The notes under the pieces are model-generated. The model worked only from the letters and a program-made list of their open reading frames with translations. It made no database searches and was not told the origin of the DNA. From JBMOKU01 sp049324315 (lineage in GTDB: Bacteria; Bacillota; Clostridia; Peptostreptococcales; Thermotaleaceae), in contig JBMOKU010000022.1 in NCBI GenBank assembly GCA_049324315.1, positions 48,328 through 112,327 on the forward strand: a stretch of DNA of 64,000 bases. The letters are read 5' to 3'. Below, one piece after another: positions 53,373-61,821 of this stretch. The translations under genes were made by a program, and so were the position numbers. The stretch's first letter is position 1. Each line of letters opens with the position of its first letter.

Positions 53373-53393
53373 CCGAAAGATGAATCCCGTTAA

Positions 53394-53434
53394 GAAAAAA
53401 ACGTCTCGGTGCCACATATATCTCCCAAGACGTC
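53394..53434 (-). terminator. Intrinsic terminator of the racemase gene
   Basis: Minus strand stem ACGTCT-(20 nt)-AGACGT followed by TTTTTTTCTT. The loop (TGGGAGAT...GTGGCACC) resembles the terminator at 44764-44807. Confidence 0.8.
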
Positions 53435-53483
53435 AAAATTAATAGTTCTATTTTTTAAAACAGCAGTTATTCTGTTACCATTA

Positions 53484-54548
53484 TTACACAATAATCTTCT
53501 TCACAAAAGGAGAAGTCATGGCTGCAAGTAATGAAGCATAGTTCAAATCAAAGGATACGATATCTCCAATCCTTAGATTCGAAGTTCTTGTAGCATCAAT
53601 GATCAGATGATCACTTGTAGCTCCCAGTATTTCCAAGTCTGTATTTTGTGGCGTTACCCCATCCACATTCATATCCTGACGGCCTATATTTAAAATACCT
53701 CTTACCATCATTCCCTTATCCTCCACTGTTGGGATATTGCCAAAGGCATCCTGACCAATTTCCCCGATAGGTACTGATGGTTTATATTTCTTTTCAATAA
53801 TTTCTGCTGATAAAACAAAAGCATCCTGATAAGTGTCGGGCCATATTTCTCTATGAATCGTTTCCCTTCCAAGAAGTATTCCTTCACCAATTCTGAAATG
53901 ATTGATCCTGTCAGGTATCTTTCCAGAGGCTAACAGCTTTAACGAACTTGAATTGCCAGCTGATAGATATTGAAGCTTTATATTACATTTTTCTTCAACT
54001 TCTTCCGCCAGTTCTACTAGTTGTTGATTGTTTTCATATGTTGGGATCGTTCCATTCAAATCCGTTAAGTTGGTGCCCAGACCGACAATCCGGACTCCTT
54101 TCATTTTCATTACCTCTTTGACTAGTGGAAGCAGTTCATCAGGCCAGATGCCTTCTCGCAGATCGCCAAGATCAACCATGATGATAATCTTATGCACCAT
54201 TCCTTTTTCCAAGCTAGCTTGGGAAATGGCTTCTATTATTTCGTATTCTGTATTTAAGCTTATATCTGCAAGTGTGATAACTCTTTCAATCTCTGATTTA
54301 TGTGGAGATCGCATTAATAGAAATGGGACATTAATATTGCTTTCCCTTAATCCTGCGATATTGTCTAAACGAGATTCCCCAATCCACGTAACACCTCCGC
54401 GAATCATTGCCCGTGCCACTTCCGGCATCCCTAATGTACCTTTCGTAACTCCCGCCACGGAAATCCCATGCTTCTTACATAAAGTTGTTATTGTACGGGC
54501 ATTATGTTCTATCTTCTTTACATCAATCGTGATATGCGGTGTCTGCAT
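53484..54548 (-). CDS. Ornithine/alanine racemase-like PLP enzyme
   Basis: Fold-type III PLP enzyme of the alanine racemase N-domain family, about 354 residues. The PLP Lys is likely in VAGVTKGTLG (about residue 36). Strong likeness to clostridial ornithine racemase (Orr) is seen in IIMVDLGDLREGIWPDEL, SAGNSSSLKLLASGKIPDRI, RIGEGILLGRETIHRE and LEILGATSDHLIIDAT. Orr makes D-ornithine for the oxidative/reductive ornithine pathway in amino-acid fermenters. The ornithine pathway genes are not in this window, so the substrate is uncertain. The ATG at 54546-54548 has GGAGG 9 nt upstream. Confidence 0.82.
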   Translation of the reverse strand: MQTPHITIDVKKIEHNARTITTLCKKHGISVAGVTKGTLGMPEVARAMIRGGVTWIGESRLDNIAGLRESNINVPFLLMRSPHKSEIERVITLADISLNTEYEIIEAISQASLEKGMVHKIIIMVDLGDLREGIWPDELLPLVKEVMKMKGVRIVGLGTNLTDLNGTIPTYENNQQLVELAEEVEEKCNIKLQYLSAGNSSSLKLLASGKIPDRINHFRIGEGILLGRETIHREIWPDTYQDAFVLSAEIIEKKYKPSVPIGEIGQDAFGNIPTVEDKGMMVRGILNIGRQDMNVDGVTPQNTDLEILGATSDHLIIDATRTSNLRIGDIVSFDLNYASLLAAMTSPFVKKIIV

Positions 54549-54647
54549 ATTCATCCCCCTCCAAATATATATAATATCAAACCCTCTGTTGTACATTTAT
54601 CAGCATACTTTTGTTTTCCTCCTTAGATTCGTAGGATACGGAGAATA

Positions 54648-55052
54648 TCACCGTGTATACCGCTCTAATCTTTCTGAAAGCGTGCTTGTATGCAGTTCAA
54701 ATAAATGATTGTCAAAATCATAAAAGTACAATGATCTTCCTTCCCCTTCATTCCTCGGTCTTGGTGGCTTAGAGTCCACGCCTAATGAACGCACTCTTGA
54801 TTCATAGACAGCAAAGTCTTCATCTCGTATCTTAAATGCAATATGATTGTAGGTACGGTCAGAAAGCGAGTCACCTTCCATGATGGCAATCCACTGCCCG
54901 CCAATCAGAAAAAACTTTTCCTTGGATAGCGAAAAAAACTTGTCCTCACTTGAATATACCTCTTCTGCATCAAAGATCGACTTGAAAAATGTTGATGCCC
55001 TTTCTAAGTTTTTTACGATAAAAGTTATATGACTAATTCCTTCTATCATCAT
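54648..55052 (-). CDS. fosX: Fosfomycin resistance hydrolase FosX
   Basis: A vicinal-oxygen-chelate protein of 134 residues. It closely follows the Listeria FosX pattern: ISHITFIVKNLERASTFFKSIF, SLSKEKFFLIGGQWIAIMEGDSL, RTYNHIAFKI, GEGRSLYFYDFDNHLFELH, and a C-terminal L-E-R-L-E-R-Y. The Mn ligands are His about 8, His about 71 and Glu about 120. The Glu in the KFFLIGG / EDKFF region serves as the general base in FosX and distinguishes it from the thiol transferases FosA/FosB. It opens fosfomycin with water. Isolated gene, probably intrinsic resistance. Confidence 0.88.
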   Translation of the reverse strand: MMIEGISHITFIVKNLERASTFFKSIFDAEEVYSSEDKFFSLSKEKFFLIGGQWIAIMEGDSLSDRTYNHIAFKIRDEDFAVYESRVRSLGVDSKPPRPRNEGEGRSLYFYDFDNHLFELHTSTLSERLERYTR

Positions 55053-55136
55053 ATCCCTCCATTGGAATATTATTAAAAAGAATATATAATACTGTTAGGA
55101 ACAATATTACCATAAAATGAAAAAGGAGGAAATATA

Positions 55137-56066
55137 GTGAGAAAAATACAGAACGTAGCTATAGCTGGTCTTGGTGCTGTCGGAGCATCTTATGCCGCAA
55201 AAATCCATGATTGGAACCCAAAGGCCATTCAAGTCATCGTTAATGAAGAACGACTGAATCGCTATAGAGAAACACCTTGTAGAATCAATGGCAAAACGTA
55301 TCATTTTCAATATGTCCTTCCGGAGGAAGCAGCTAAACCCGCTGATTTGGTACTCATTGGTGTGAAATACCCTCAACTGCTGCAAGGGATCGAAGATATC
55401 CGTAATCACGTGGGACCTGATACAACAATCTTATCTTTGCTGAACGGAATTGATAGCGAAGAAATTATTGGTCAAAGATATGGGATGGAAAAGCTTTTGT
55501 ATGCCACCTGCGTTGGGATTGATGCTGTCAGGAAGGGAACTGAGATCAAGTACAGTACGATTGGAGAAATCCATTTTGGCGAAAGGGATAATACACAACG
55601 CTCACCTCGCGTTCAAGCAGTAAAAGAACTCTTCGAAGCTTCCGGTATTCCTTATACGATTCCTACAGATATGCTGCGTGCCTTGTGGTGGAAGTTTATG
55701 GTGAATGTGGGTATTAATCAACCATCAGCCATACTAAGAGCTCCCTATCGGGCTTTTCAGGAAATCCCCGAAGCCATTGAATTAATGGAAGCAGCAATGT
55801 TGGAGGTTATATCCCTAGCCAATAAGATGGATGTCAATTTACAGAAATCAGATATTCAAGGGTTTCAAAAGGTTCTCGCTACCCTTGGTCCAGAAAGCAA
55901 AACATCCATGCTTCAGGATATAGAATCTGGAAGAAAAACCGAAGTAGACATGCTGGGCGGCGTCATGCTGAAGCTTGGAAAACAATATGGTGTGGAAACC
56001 CCTGTGAATCGGATACTTGTCCAAATGATTCAATGTCTGGAAAAAATGCAAACCACTGTTGAGTGA
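55137..56066 (+). CDS. 2-Dehydropantoate 2-reductase family protein
   Basis: NADPH-dependent ketopantoate reductase fold. The Rossmann motif is VAIAGLGAVGASYAAKI (residues 7-23), and the catalytic Lys/Asn region is WWKFMVNVGINQPSAIL (about residue 182). The length of 309 is usual. The GTG start has AAGGAGG 7 nt upstream. It is monocistronic on the plus strand. Assignment to pantothenate synthesis is uncertain because many clostridial paralogues have other 2-oxoacid substrates. Confidence 0.82.
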   Translation: MRKIQNVAIAGLGAVGASYAAKIHDWNPKAIQVIVNEERLNRYRETPCRINGKTYHFQYVLPEEAAKPADLVLIGVKYPQLLQGIEDIRNHVGPDTTILSLLNGIDSEEIIGQRYGMEKLLYATCVGIDAVRKGTEIKYSTIGEIHFGERDNTQRSPRVQAVKELFEASGIPYTIPTDMLRALWWKFMVNVGINQPSAILRAPYRAFQEIPEAIELMEAAMLEVISLANKMDVNLQKSDIQGFQKVLATLGPESKTSMLQDIESGRKTEVDMLGGVMLKLGKQYGVETPVNRILVQMIQCLEKMQTTVE

Positions 56067-56093
56067 ACTCGTTTCTAAAGCAAACGAGTTCAC
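56063..56093. terminator. Bidirectional terminator between convergent genes
   Basis: GTGAACTCGTTT-CTAAAG-CAAACGAGTTCAC, a 12-13 bp perfect stem between the stop codons of the reductase (+) and the DUF2500 gene (-). Confidence 0.75.
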
Positions 56094-56111
56094 TAGTATA
56101 TGATAATTTTG

Positions 56112-56516
56112 CTATTCTTTTTCACTTACTTGTAGAATATAAAACCCCACATACTTATTTCCCCTAAATGACAGCTCGCCTATATTCTCTTCTAAGATAA
56201 CCGCCCATTCAATCGGTGAGACATAGAATCTTTTTATCTCTCCATCATCGAATTGAAATTCTAATACACACCGCTGACTTTGATTCGCCCCCGTCCCCCT
56301 CGTAAATGTTCCATAGGTTTCTATCCATTTTGACACCAACTTTGCATTTACTGTCTCTACAGGCATAAGTGATTGCCTTACTAAACGGTAAATTATAAAT
56401 ATAATAAAGCAAGTCATAATCGATATTGCTGAATATAAAATACAGTTCATTATTCTTAGCTTGTGCTCAATTCGGTCAAGTTCATTTTGCATGGATGTAA
56501 TATCATAGTAGTCCAT
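56112..56516 (-). CDS. DUF2500 family membrane protein
   Basis: An N-terminal coiled segment (residues 1-22), one membrane segment (CILYSAISIMTCFIIFIIYRLV) and an outer beta-rich domain of about 85 residues (AKLVSKWIETYGTF..., CVLEFQFDDGEIKRFYVSPIEWAVILEENIGELSFRGNKYVGF). The pattern matches DUF2500 proteins, which have no known function. Separate unit upstream of a terminator shared with the convergent gene. Confidence 0.75.
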   Translation of the reverse strand: MDYYDITSMQNELDRIEHKLRIMNCILYSAISIMTCFIIFIIYRLVRQSLMPVETVNAKLVSKWIETYGTFTRGTGANQSQRCVLEFQFDDGEIKRFYVSPIEWAVILEENIGELSFRGNKYVGFYILQVSEKE

Positions 56517-56585
56517 ATAGATAACTCTACTCCTTCCATGTCTTTCCCTGTGTTAAATGTGCACGATGATCAAAATACTAATCCA

Positions 56586-57341
56586 TCAAATATAATCTCC
56601 AATGTCAATGACTGCCCCATTTTCTATACTTTCATTAAAAACTACATTTATGATCTTATTGGCCACATATTCAGGAGCAAATAATCGTCCTTTTTCTTTC
56701 ATTTCAATAAATCTTTCTACTTGCATAAAATCTTCCGGTGCCGTTGACCGGATTTCTTTTTGCATATTTGTGTCAATGACACCTGGTGCAACTGATATGA
56801 TTTTGACTGGATATTCTTTCGTTTCTTGTTCCACAGCCACGCACTTCGTAAACATATCCAAGCCAGCCTTTGAAGTACAATAGCAGCTCCAACCAAAATA
56901 TGGTTTCTTTCCCGCACCTGAAGAAATGTTAATAATTCTTTTTTCAATCTTCCATTGACCAAAATGCTTAATGAATTCTGATACGAGTATCATGGGTGTA
57001 ACTAGATTTAATGTAACATTATGGATAATTTCTTCACTTTTACACTTTTCGATTGTCGTTATAGGTGTGACAGTTCCTGCGTTATTAATAAGAAGAAGTG
57101 ATTGGGCTTCATTCATATTGATCTTCGAAGAAATCTCTTTCATCATAAAATGGACTTGATTCGCTTGAGTCAAATCATACGCCAAATAATCAAGACCAAC
57201 ATTCATCTCCTTCGCCAGATTGATTAGTTCTATATTCTTCGTTCGAGCAATACAGAAAATATGGTTTCCAGATTTCATGAAATTTTGAGCAAATGCCTCT
57301 CCAAGACCTCGTGACGCTCCTGTTATAATGATGTAATTCAT
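56586..57341 (-). CDS. Short-chain dehydrogenase/reductase
   Basis: Rossmann SDR with TGASRGLG (residues 6-13), NNAGTVTPI, catalytic Ser in INISSGAGKKPYFGWSCYCTSKAG (YxxxK) and PGVIDT. The length of 251 and the sequence style are close to the Bacillus YueD/benzil reductase group related to sepiapterin reductase. The substrate is not known. The ATG at 57339-57341 has GAGAGG upstream. It overlaps nothing but follows the nitroreductase stop by 30 nt, so the two may be co-transcribed. Confidence 0.88.
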   Translation of the reverse strand: MNYIIITGASRGLGEAFAQNFMKSGNHIFCIARTKNIELINLAKEMNVGLDYLAYDLTQANQVHFMMKEISSKINMNEAQSLLLINNAGTVTPITTIEKCKSEEIIHNVTLNLVTPMILVSEFIKHFGQWKIEKRIINISSGAGKKPYFGWSCYCTSKAGLDMFTKCVAVEQETKEYPVKIISVAPGVIDTNMQKEIRSTAPEDFMQVERFIEMKEKGRLFAPEYVANKIINVVFNESIENGAVIDIGDYI

Positions 57342-57370
57342 CTTAGTTTCCTCTCCCTTGCGGTCTATCT

Positions 57371-57913
57371 CTACCACTTTTCATAATGTATTATTTCTTC
57401 CAGTTTCTTTCGTGGACGTGCTTTTACTTCTTCGTTTGTATAACCTAGCGTGATAATACTAACGACATACTTGTCTTGGGGTATATTTAGAATCGGTCTG
57501 ATTTCCTCTTGTGTAAACCATGCGACCCAGCAGGTACCTAAACCCAGACTCTCCGCTTCAAGAACAACATGTTCTATTGCAATAGATGTATCTCGAATGA
57601 TCTGTTTAAGCTCCAGCTCAGGGCTATTTTCGTTCAGAAATATTTCTACGTCCTCTTTTATTCTTGAACGTATGTCTGCAACGCATACAATAAATACGGG
57701 GGCTGTGAGCATCCAGCTTTGATCATGAGATACTTCAGCTAATTTTTGTTTCGTTGATTCCGATTTAACAACAATGAAATGCCAAGGTTGTGTATTGCTG
57801 CCGGAGGGGGCAAGCCTTGCACTTTCAATCAATTGAATGATTTTCTCTTCCTCTACCGGTTTGTTAATATACTTTCTTATACTTCTTCGTGTTCTGATCT
57901 GATTAATCATCAT
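57371..57913 (-). CDS. Nitroreductase family FMN protein
   Basis: About 180 residues with the family opening IRTRRSIRKYINKPVEEEKI, FMN phosphate-binding SARLAPSGSNTQPWHFIV (about residue 38) and C-terminal LGLGTCWVAWFTQEEI, ITLGYTNEEVKARPRK. Acts as an NAD(P)H-dependent FMN reductase or nitroreductase; the physiological substrate is unknown. The ATG at 57911-57913 has AAAGGAAG upstream. It forms a possible two-gene unit with the SDR gene. Confidence 0.88.
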   Translation of the reverse strand: MMINQIRTRRSIRKYINKPVEEEKIIQLIESARLAPSGSNTQPWHFIVVKSESTKQKLAEVSHDQSWMLTAPVFIVCVADIRSRIKEDVEIFLNENSPELELKQIIRDTSIAIEHVVLEAESLGLGTCWVAWFTQEEIRPILNIPQDKYVVSIITLGYTNEEVKARPRKKLEEIIHYEKW

Positions 57914-58152
57914 GCATCTTCCTTTCAACTTTATTATATTGAAATTTAGTATTTATATTTTAATATTAGTCATCAGGTACTTTCCGCTAAAATACTCAAT
58001 TTTATATTATAAAAACTGCTCTCAAGATATTACAAAAATTTGTTAATCTTGGTCTCTAATTCTTCTATTATTGTTGCTTATTTTGTGTTACACTTTCTTC
58101 AGTCAGTCAAATTTTGACGTTATCTTACATGAATAGGGAGGTTCCTGCATAA

Positions 58153-59181
58153 ATGCCTGCAATAAAAGTTTGGTTCAATCGTTGGTTCAGTACAGCCTAT
58201 AATATTATTGATTTATTGAGGAATAATCAAGACGGAACAAGGTTTCATTTTATTGTATCTCATCCAAATAGATATTCAACAAGCCTCCAAAACGCAGATA
58301 TTGCATTTATTGAACCTGATCTCTCAGATGAAGAGTATATCGATTATTGTTTAAATTTTTGCAGGGAAAATAAAATTGATGTACTAATACCAAATCACAA
58401 ATCATCATTAATTGCAGAATATGTTGATATGTTTAACAAATTTGGTACAAAAGTTCTTGTATGGAAAAATACTGAATTACTTAGATTAATAAACGATAAA
58501 GTATCCTTTTATGATCATATTAAACCCAAAAACATCCTTAGAATCCCAGACTATTATAACGTCACTACAAAAGAAGAATTCATGAAAGCATACGATAAAA
58601 TCAAAACAAAGGGTAAAGTATGCTTTAAACCTACTAATGGCGTTGGAGGCGTCGGTTTTAGAGTGATTAACGAATCTCCTTATACGATAGAAGATATTTT
58701 AAATAGCTCGCCTTCACATAGCGTAAATCTTAAGCAGCTATTGGACTTATTACCAGAGCAGGGCAGTTTTAAAAATATTATGCTTATGGAATACCTGGAC
58801 GGATATGAATATAGCATAGATTGTCTTGCAGACGAAAATGGAAATCTTATCATGGCTATTCCTAGGAAAAAGATAGACAAGTACAACAGATATTTAGAGC
58901 ATAATGCTGAATTACTTAAGATTGCTCAAGAAATAAGTTATCATTACAAAATTCCATACATTTATAACATTCAAGTCAAATACAAGAATGGAGAGCCCAA
59001 TTTACTGGAAGTTAACACAAGAATGTCCGGAGGTATCCATTATTCATGTATGTCAGGTATTAATCTCCCCTATGAAGCACTTAAGATTTTACTCAATAAA
59101 AAGATTTATCCATCTGCTGTAAAACTAGACATCATGGTTGGAAATGTTGACAGGACCATACAAAATATCTGCATCGGATAG
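58153..59181 (+). CDS. ATP-grasp carboxylate-amine ligase-like protein
   Basis: An ATP-grasp enzyme of 342 residues of the carbamoyl-phosphate-synthase-like kind. The ATP loop is CFKPTNGVGGVGFRVI (about residue 157). The acceptor/metal part is MLMEYLDGYEYSIDCLADENGNLI and the final Mg motif is NLLEVNTRMSGG (Glu/Asn, about residue 290). The N-terminal domain (FNRWFSTAYNIIDLL, ...) is PreATP-grasp-like. Such ligases make small peptides or modified sugars/cofactors. No partner or peptide gene is visible next to it, so the product is unknown. Plus strand, AGGGAGG site 12 nt upstream. Confidence 0.82.
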   Translation: MPAIKVWFNRWFSTAYNIIDLLRNNQDGTRFHFIVSHPNRYSTSLQNADIAFIEPDLSDEEYIDYCLNFCRENKIDVLIPNHKSSLIAEYVDMFNKFGTKVLVWKNTELLRLINDKVSFYDHIKPKNILRIPDYYNVTTKEEFMKAYDKIKTKGKVCFKPTNGVGGVGFRVINESPYTIEDILNSSPSHSVNLKQLLDLLPEQGSFKNIMLMEYLDGYEYSIDCLADENGNLIMAIPRKKIDKYNRYLEHNAELLKIAQEISYHYKIPYIYNIQVKYKNGEPNLLEVNTRMSGGIHYSCMSGINLPYEALKILLNKKIYPSAVKLDIMVGNVDRTIQNICIG

Positions 59182-59265
59182 TTCTATTTTAAAAGAAAGT
59201 GACTGTAAATCATCAATCGCTTGGTGCAGTAATCCATAAGCTGGCTTTCGTAAAACACAAACATA

Positions 59266-59330
59266 GGGACAGGCACATCTTCTGTTTTGTCATCTAGCAG
59301 AACCCAAGACAACTAGCCTGTCTTCTATGT
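59266..59330. repeat. GGGACAGG-type imperfect palindrome
   Basis: CATAGGGACAGGC and GCCTGTCTTCTATG flank about 40 nt between the ATP-grasp gene and the convergent VanW gene. It is the same class as the palindrome at 45853-45904 and may also act as a terminator for both genes. Confidence 0.5.
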
Positions 59331-59341
59331 ATATTCCAATT

Positions 59342-60184
59342 TTAGTCTACTGCTTTCTCTGCTAAGAACGGCTGATACATCATGACAGCATGGTTTTCTG
59401 TGATATATTCATCTGCTACTGCTTCTGTTTGTAGATATACCTTTCGATGCAAAATATTATGTCTTATGTATCCGCCCCAGAATTCATGGGTTATCCAGTG
59501 TTCTTTTTCATATATCTCATATCTGAATAATTCTTTTTCTACGGTTCTCCATTCCCCATTTAAGTCTTCATCGGTCAAACATAAATGCAGCTGATATGGC
59601 TTGTTAGTCCCATTATAGATTTGCAAATCTCTATAATTATATACGCATGTTGCGCCACTCCCAAAAGGCTGTATTCGCTTTGCATCAGGAAACACATCAT
59701 AACTATGCCTATATCTTTCCGTTACGGTCAATGGGGTATGCAAGGTCAACCAATATATCATATTTGATAACTGACATAATCCTCCACCAACACCGGGGCC
59801 AAAACCTCCATAGAATAGGACCATGCCTTCTTTATATCCTTGTCCCCTGCTAGGCTTTCCAATTAGCTTCCAATAGGAAAATGTCTCTCCTGGATTTATA
59901 ACAATCCCATCTAACTTCTTTAGAGCAATTTTAAGATTCGTGACTTTATTTTGCTGCATCCACATATCAACATCTTTTAATCTTCTATATAGTGGCGTAC
60001 TATGGGAAAAACTAATATATGAAAATAAAGTCCTACTGACGCTTTTCGCATACTTCTTACCACTGAAATACCACTGTAAGTACCTTGCAAATGTATAATA
60101 CATTTTACCTATAAGAATCCTGATCTTTGATCTTACAATCGGCTTCATGCTATTTTGCCTCAATCTAATAACCTCACGTTTCAT
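59342..60184 (-). CDS. VanW family protein
   Basis: The VanW domain occupies residues 60-240: LKKLDGIVINPGETFSYWKLIGKPSRGQGYKEG, the glycine-rich GPGVGGGLCQLSNMIYW (about residue 130), HSYDVFPDAKRIQPFGSGATCVYNYRDLQI. There is no signal peptide and no G5 or peptidoglycan-binding domain, so this is the short cytoplasmic-looking type. VanW was named from vanB-type glycopeptide clusters but has no proven activity, and no van genes lie nearby. Confidence 0.87.
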   Translation of the reverse strand: MKREVIRLRQNSMKPIVRSKIRILIGKMYYTFARYLQWYFSGKKYAKSVSRTLFSYISFSHSTPLYRRLKDVDMWMQQNKVTNLKIALKKLDGIVINPGETFSYWKLIGKPSRGQGYKEGMVLFYGGFGPGVGGGLCQLSNMIYWLTLHTPLTVTERYRHSYDVFPDAKRIQPFGSGATCVYNYRDLQIYNGTNKPYQLHLCLTDEDLNGEWRTVEKELFRYEIYEKEHWITHEFWGGYIRHNILHRKVYLQTEAVADEYITENHAVMMYQPFLAEKAVD

Positions 60185-60252
60185 TACATACTAAATATGT
60201 TTGCCTTAACAAAACAGCTAACCTGTCTCCGTGGTTTCCTTAGTGGGAACAG

Positions 60253-60495
60253 TTATCTGCCTGCTCTTGAACCACTACTACCAAACGAACTTGAAACGCC
60301 AAGTATGAAACCAAAATCATATAGACGTCCTATATTATTCGTCTCATAAATGCCCACATTGGGGTTAAAAATACTTATCATAAATGTAATTGGTGCTATC
60401 AGACCATGCCATAAGCCTGCCCAGAACCCAGCTGGATCAGCATCAGGTAACTTATATTTTGAATTTGGTCCTGCAACTGCAAGAATATTTACCAT
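60253..60495 (-). CDS. Small protein with Gly/Ser-rich tail, unknown function
   Basis: 80 residues from the ATG at 60493-60495 (AAGGGATGA site). It contains KLPDADPAGFWAGLWHGLIAPITFMISIFNPNVGIYE, a hydrophobic middle segment probably in the membrane, and a C-terminal GVSSSFGSSGSRAGR. I have a sense of similar small proteins in other Firmicutes, without a known role. It lies between the VanW gene and a methyltransferase gene. Confidence 0.7.
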   Translation of the reverse strand: MVNILAVAGPNSKYKLPDADPAGFWAGLWHGLIAPITFMISIFNPNVGIYETNNIGRLYDFGFILGVSSSFGSSGSRAGR

Positions 60496-60620
60496 GATAT
60501 CATCCCTTCTTTCAGAAATGCTCCCTTCACTCAATCAAAAAACAGGCATATCATCGGTTTGGTTATCCATACAAACCCCAAGGCAATTAACGCTTCCCCT
60601 TTGTTTGACCATGAAGCATT

Positions 60621-61274
60621 TTATTCGTTCATCTTGCATCCATAAACAAAATAATGCCAGCTATATGTATCTTCAAAAATATCTTGAATATGCCTTATAC
60701 TCTTTATTTGAAAATCACTAAGTATTCTTCTTACATTATCCAAATCCGAATAATAATGTGGTACATCTACCTCTGGACCTTCTGTCTTGAGTATCGTATT
60801 TTCATCTATCTTTGGATGTTTACCGCTTTTAAAACTTGGACTTTCCTTTGAGCATAAGGTTATATAGAATTCTCCACCCGGTTTAAGTACTCTTTTCATT
60901 TCACTGAGTATATTTTTTATTCCTTCTGAATCAGTGTGAGATATGACATGATATGCTAACAAGCAATCAAAATAATTGGGTTCATAGGGTAAATCATTCA
61001 TATCGCCTCGTCTAATATCTATTTTTAAGTTTTGCCTCTCAGCACTTTCTTTCAGAAAATCTAGCCCTTTTTGCGAAAGATCAATGGCCTCCACTTCGAA
61101 TGCATGTCCAGCAAAAAATATGGCATTGCGACCTAATCCACAGCCAAGGTCTAAAAGCTTTTTAAAGCCGCTTTCTTTCCAAATATGCATGTAATAATAG
61201 ACATCTTCTGATGGCCTAAACCATATGCTGTCTTCTGAACCTTTTTCCCAATCCCATTCTTTTGATTTAACCAT
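60621..61274 (-). CDS. Class I SAM-dependent methyltransferase
   Basis: Typical Rossmann methyltransferase of 217 residues with motif I LLDLGCGLGRNAIFFA (about residue 41), post-I acidic residue in VEAIDLSQKG, and RGDMNDLPYEPNYFDCLLAYHVISH. The later VLKPGGEFYITLCS is motif VI-like. The sequence style is near the TehB/UbiE group. The substrate is unknown. The gene is probably expressed alone. Confidence 0.87.
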   Translation of the reverse strand: MVKSKEWDWEKGSEDSIWFRPSEDVYYYMHIWKESGFKKLLDLGCGLGRNAIFFAGHAFEVEAIDLSQKGLDFLKESAERQNLKIDIRRGDMNDLPYEPNYFDCLLAYHVISHTDSEGIKNILSEMKRVLKPGGEFYITLCSKESPSFKSGKHPKIDENTILKTEGPEVDVPHYYSDLDNVRRILSDFQIKSIRHIQDIFEDTYSWHYFVYGCKMNE

Positions 61275-61373
61275 ATAAAAACCTCCGATTAGTAATTTGG
61301 GGTGTGAAAATACTTGAAATAATTACAAGTACAGGTAAAACGATTCGAAGCTAAAGTAGTGAATTATCCATTT

Positions 61374-61691
61374 CTATCCAATGCGCTCAATCAGAAAACA
61401 GACTGGGCGAATGGCATCTGAACAGCAAACGACTTGTGTACCTTTTCGATTAATCCACGGATCAAAGGAACCTCCGTTGCGCAGTGTATGCACAACATAG
61501 AAAATATCTTGCCACGCCCATGTGCAAAATCCAGATGGTGCTTCAAATTTGTCGCCAATGATATATTGATCCCCGACCTCAAATATAGGGCAAGCGCCCG
61601 CGCTCACACCATCCGTTAAATATGTATCGGCTAACTCCTCATCAAATGATTTTTTAATAACAGTAATCTTTACGCTGGAAATGGTAATCAC
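61374..61691 (-). CDS. TIGR04076 family protein
   Basis: A small protein of about 105 residues with the family pattern: VKITVIKKSFDEELADTY, CPIFEVGDQYI, APSGFCTWAWQDIFYVVHTLRNGG, PW, and CCSDAIRPVCFLIERI with paired Cys. Function unknown. The start is odd: the only in-frame GTG (61689-61691) lies inside the AAGGAGGTG ribosome site, while an ATT codon (61680-61682) lies 8 nt after it, where homologous proteins would begin. A sigma-H-type promoter lies about 130 nt upstream. Confidence 0.8.
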   Translation of the reverse strand: MITISSVKITVIKKSFDEELADTYLTDGVSAGACPIFEVGDQYIIGDKFEAPSGFCTWAWQDIFYVVHTLRNGGSFDPWINRKGTQVVCCSDAIRPVCFLIERIG

Positions 61692-61821
61692 CTCCTTGAA
61701 CAGGATTTATATGCTCCGTAATGATTTACTAGAGTACAATGTGGTATAACTACGGTGTCCCCGTTTCTGTCTTTTTATATAACACTTAAATCGACTACAT
61801 GCTTATTCTCTAGTCCACGGT

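Noticed and set aside
58060..58090. Partial match to the upstream element of the sigma-H promoters (ACAAAATAAGC on the minus strand, before the nitroreductase gene)
   Set aside because: A GAAGAAT -10-like box follows, but there is no AGGA -35 at the right distance, so it does not fit the architecture of the three good copies.
59342..60184. Glycopeptide resistance cluster suggested by the VanW name
   Set aside because: No vanHAX-like ligase, dehydrogenase or dipeptidase is nearby, and VanW has no proven role in resistance.
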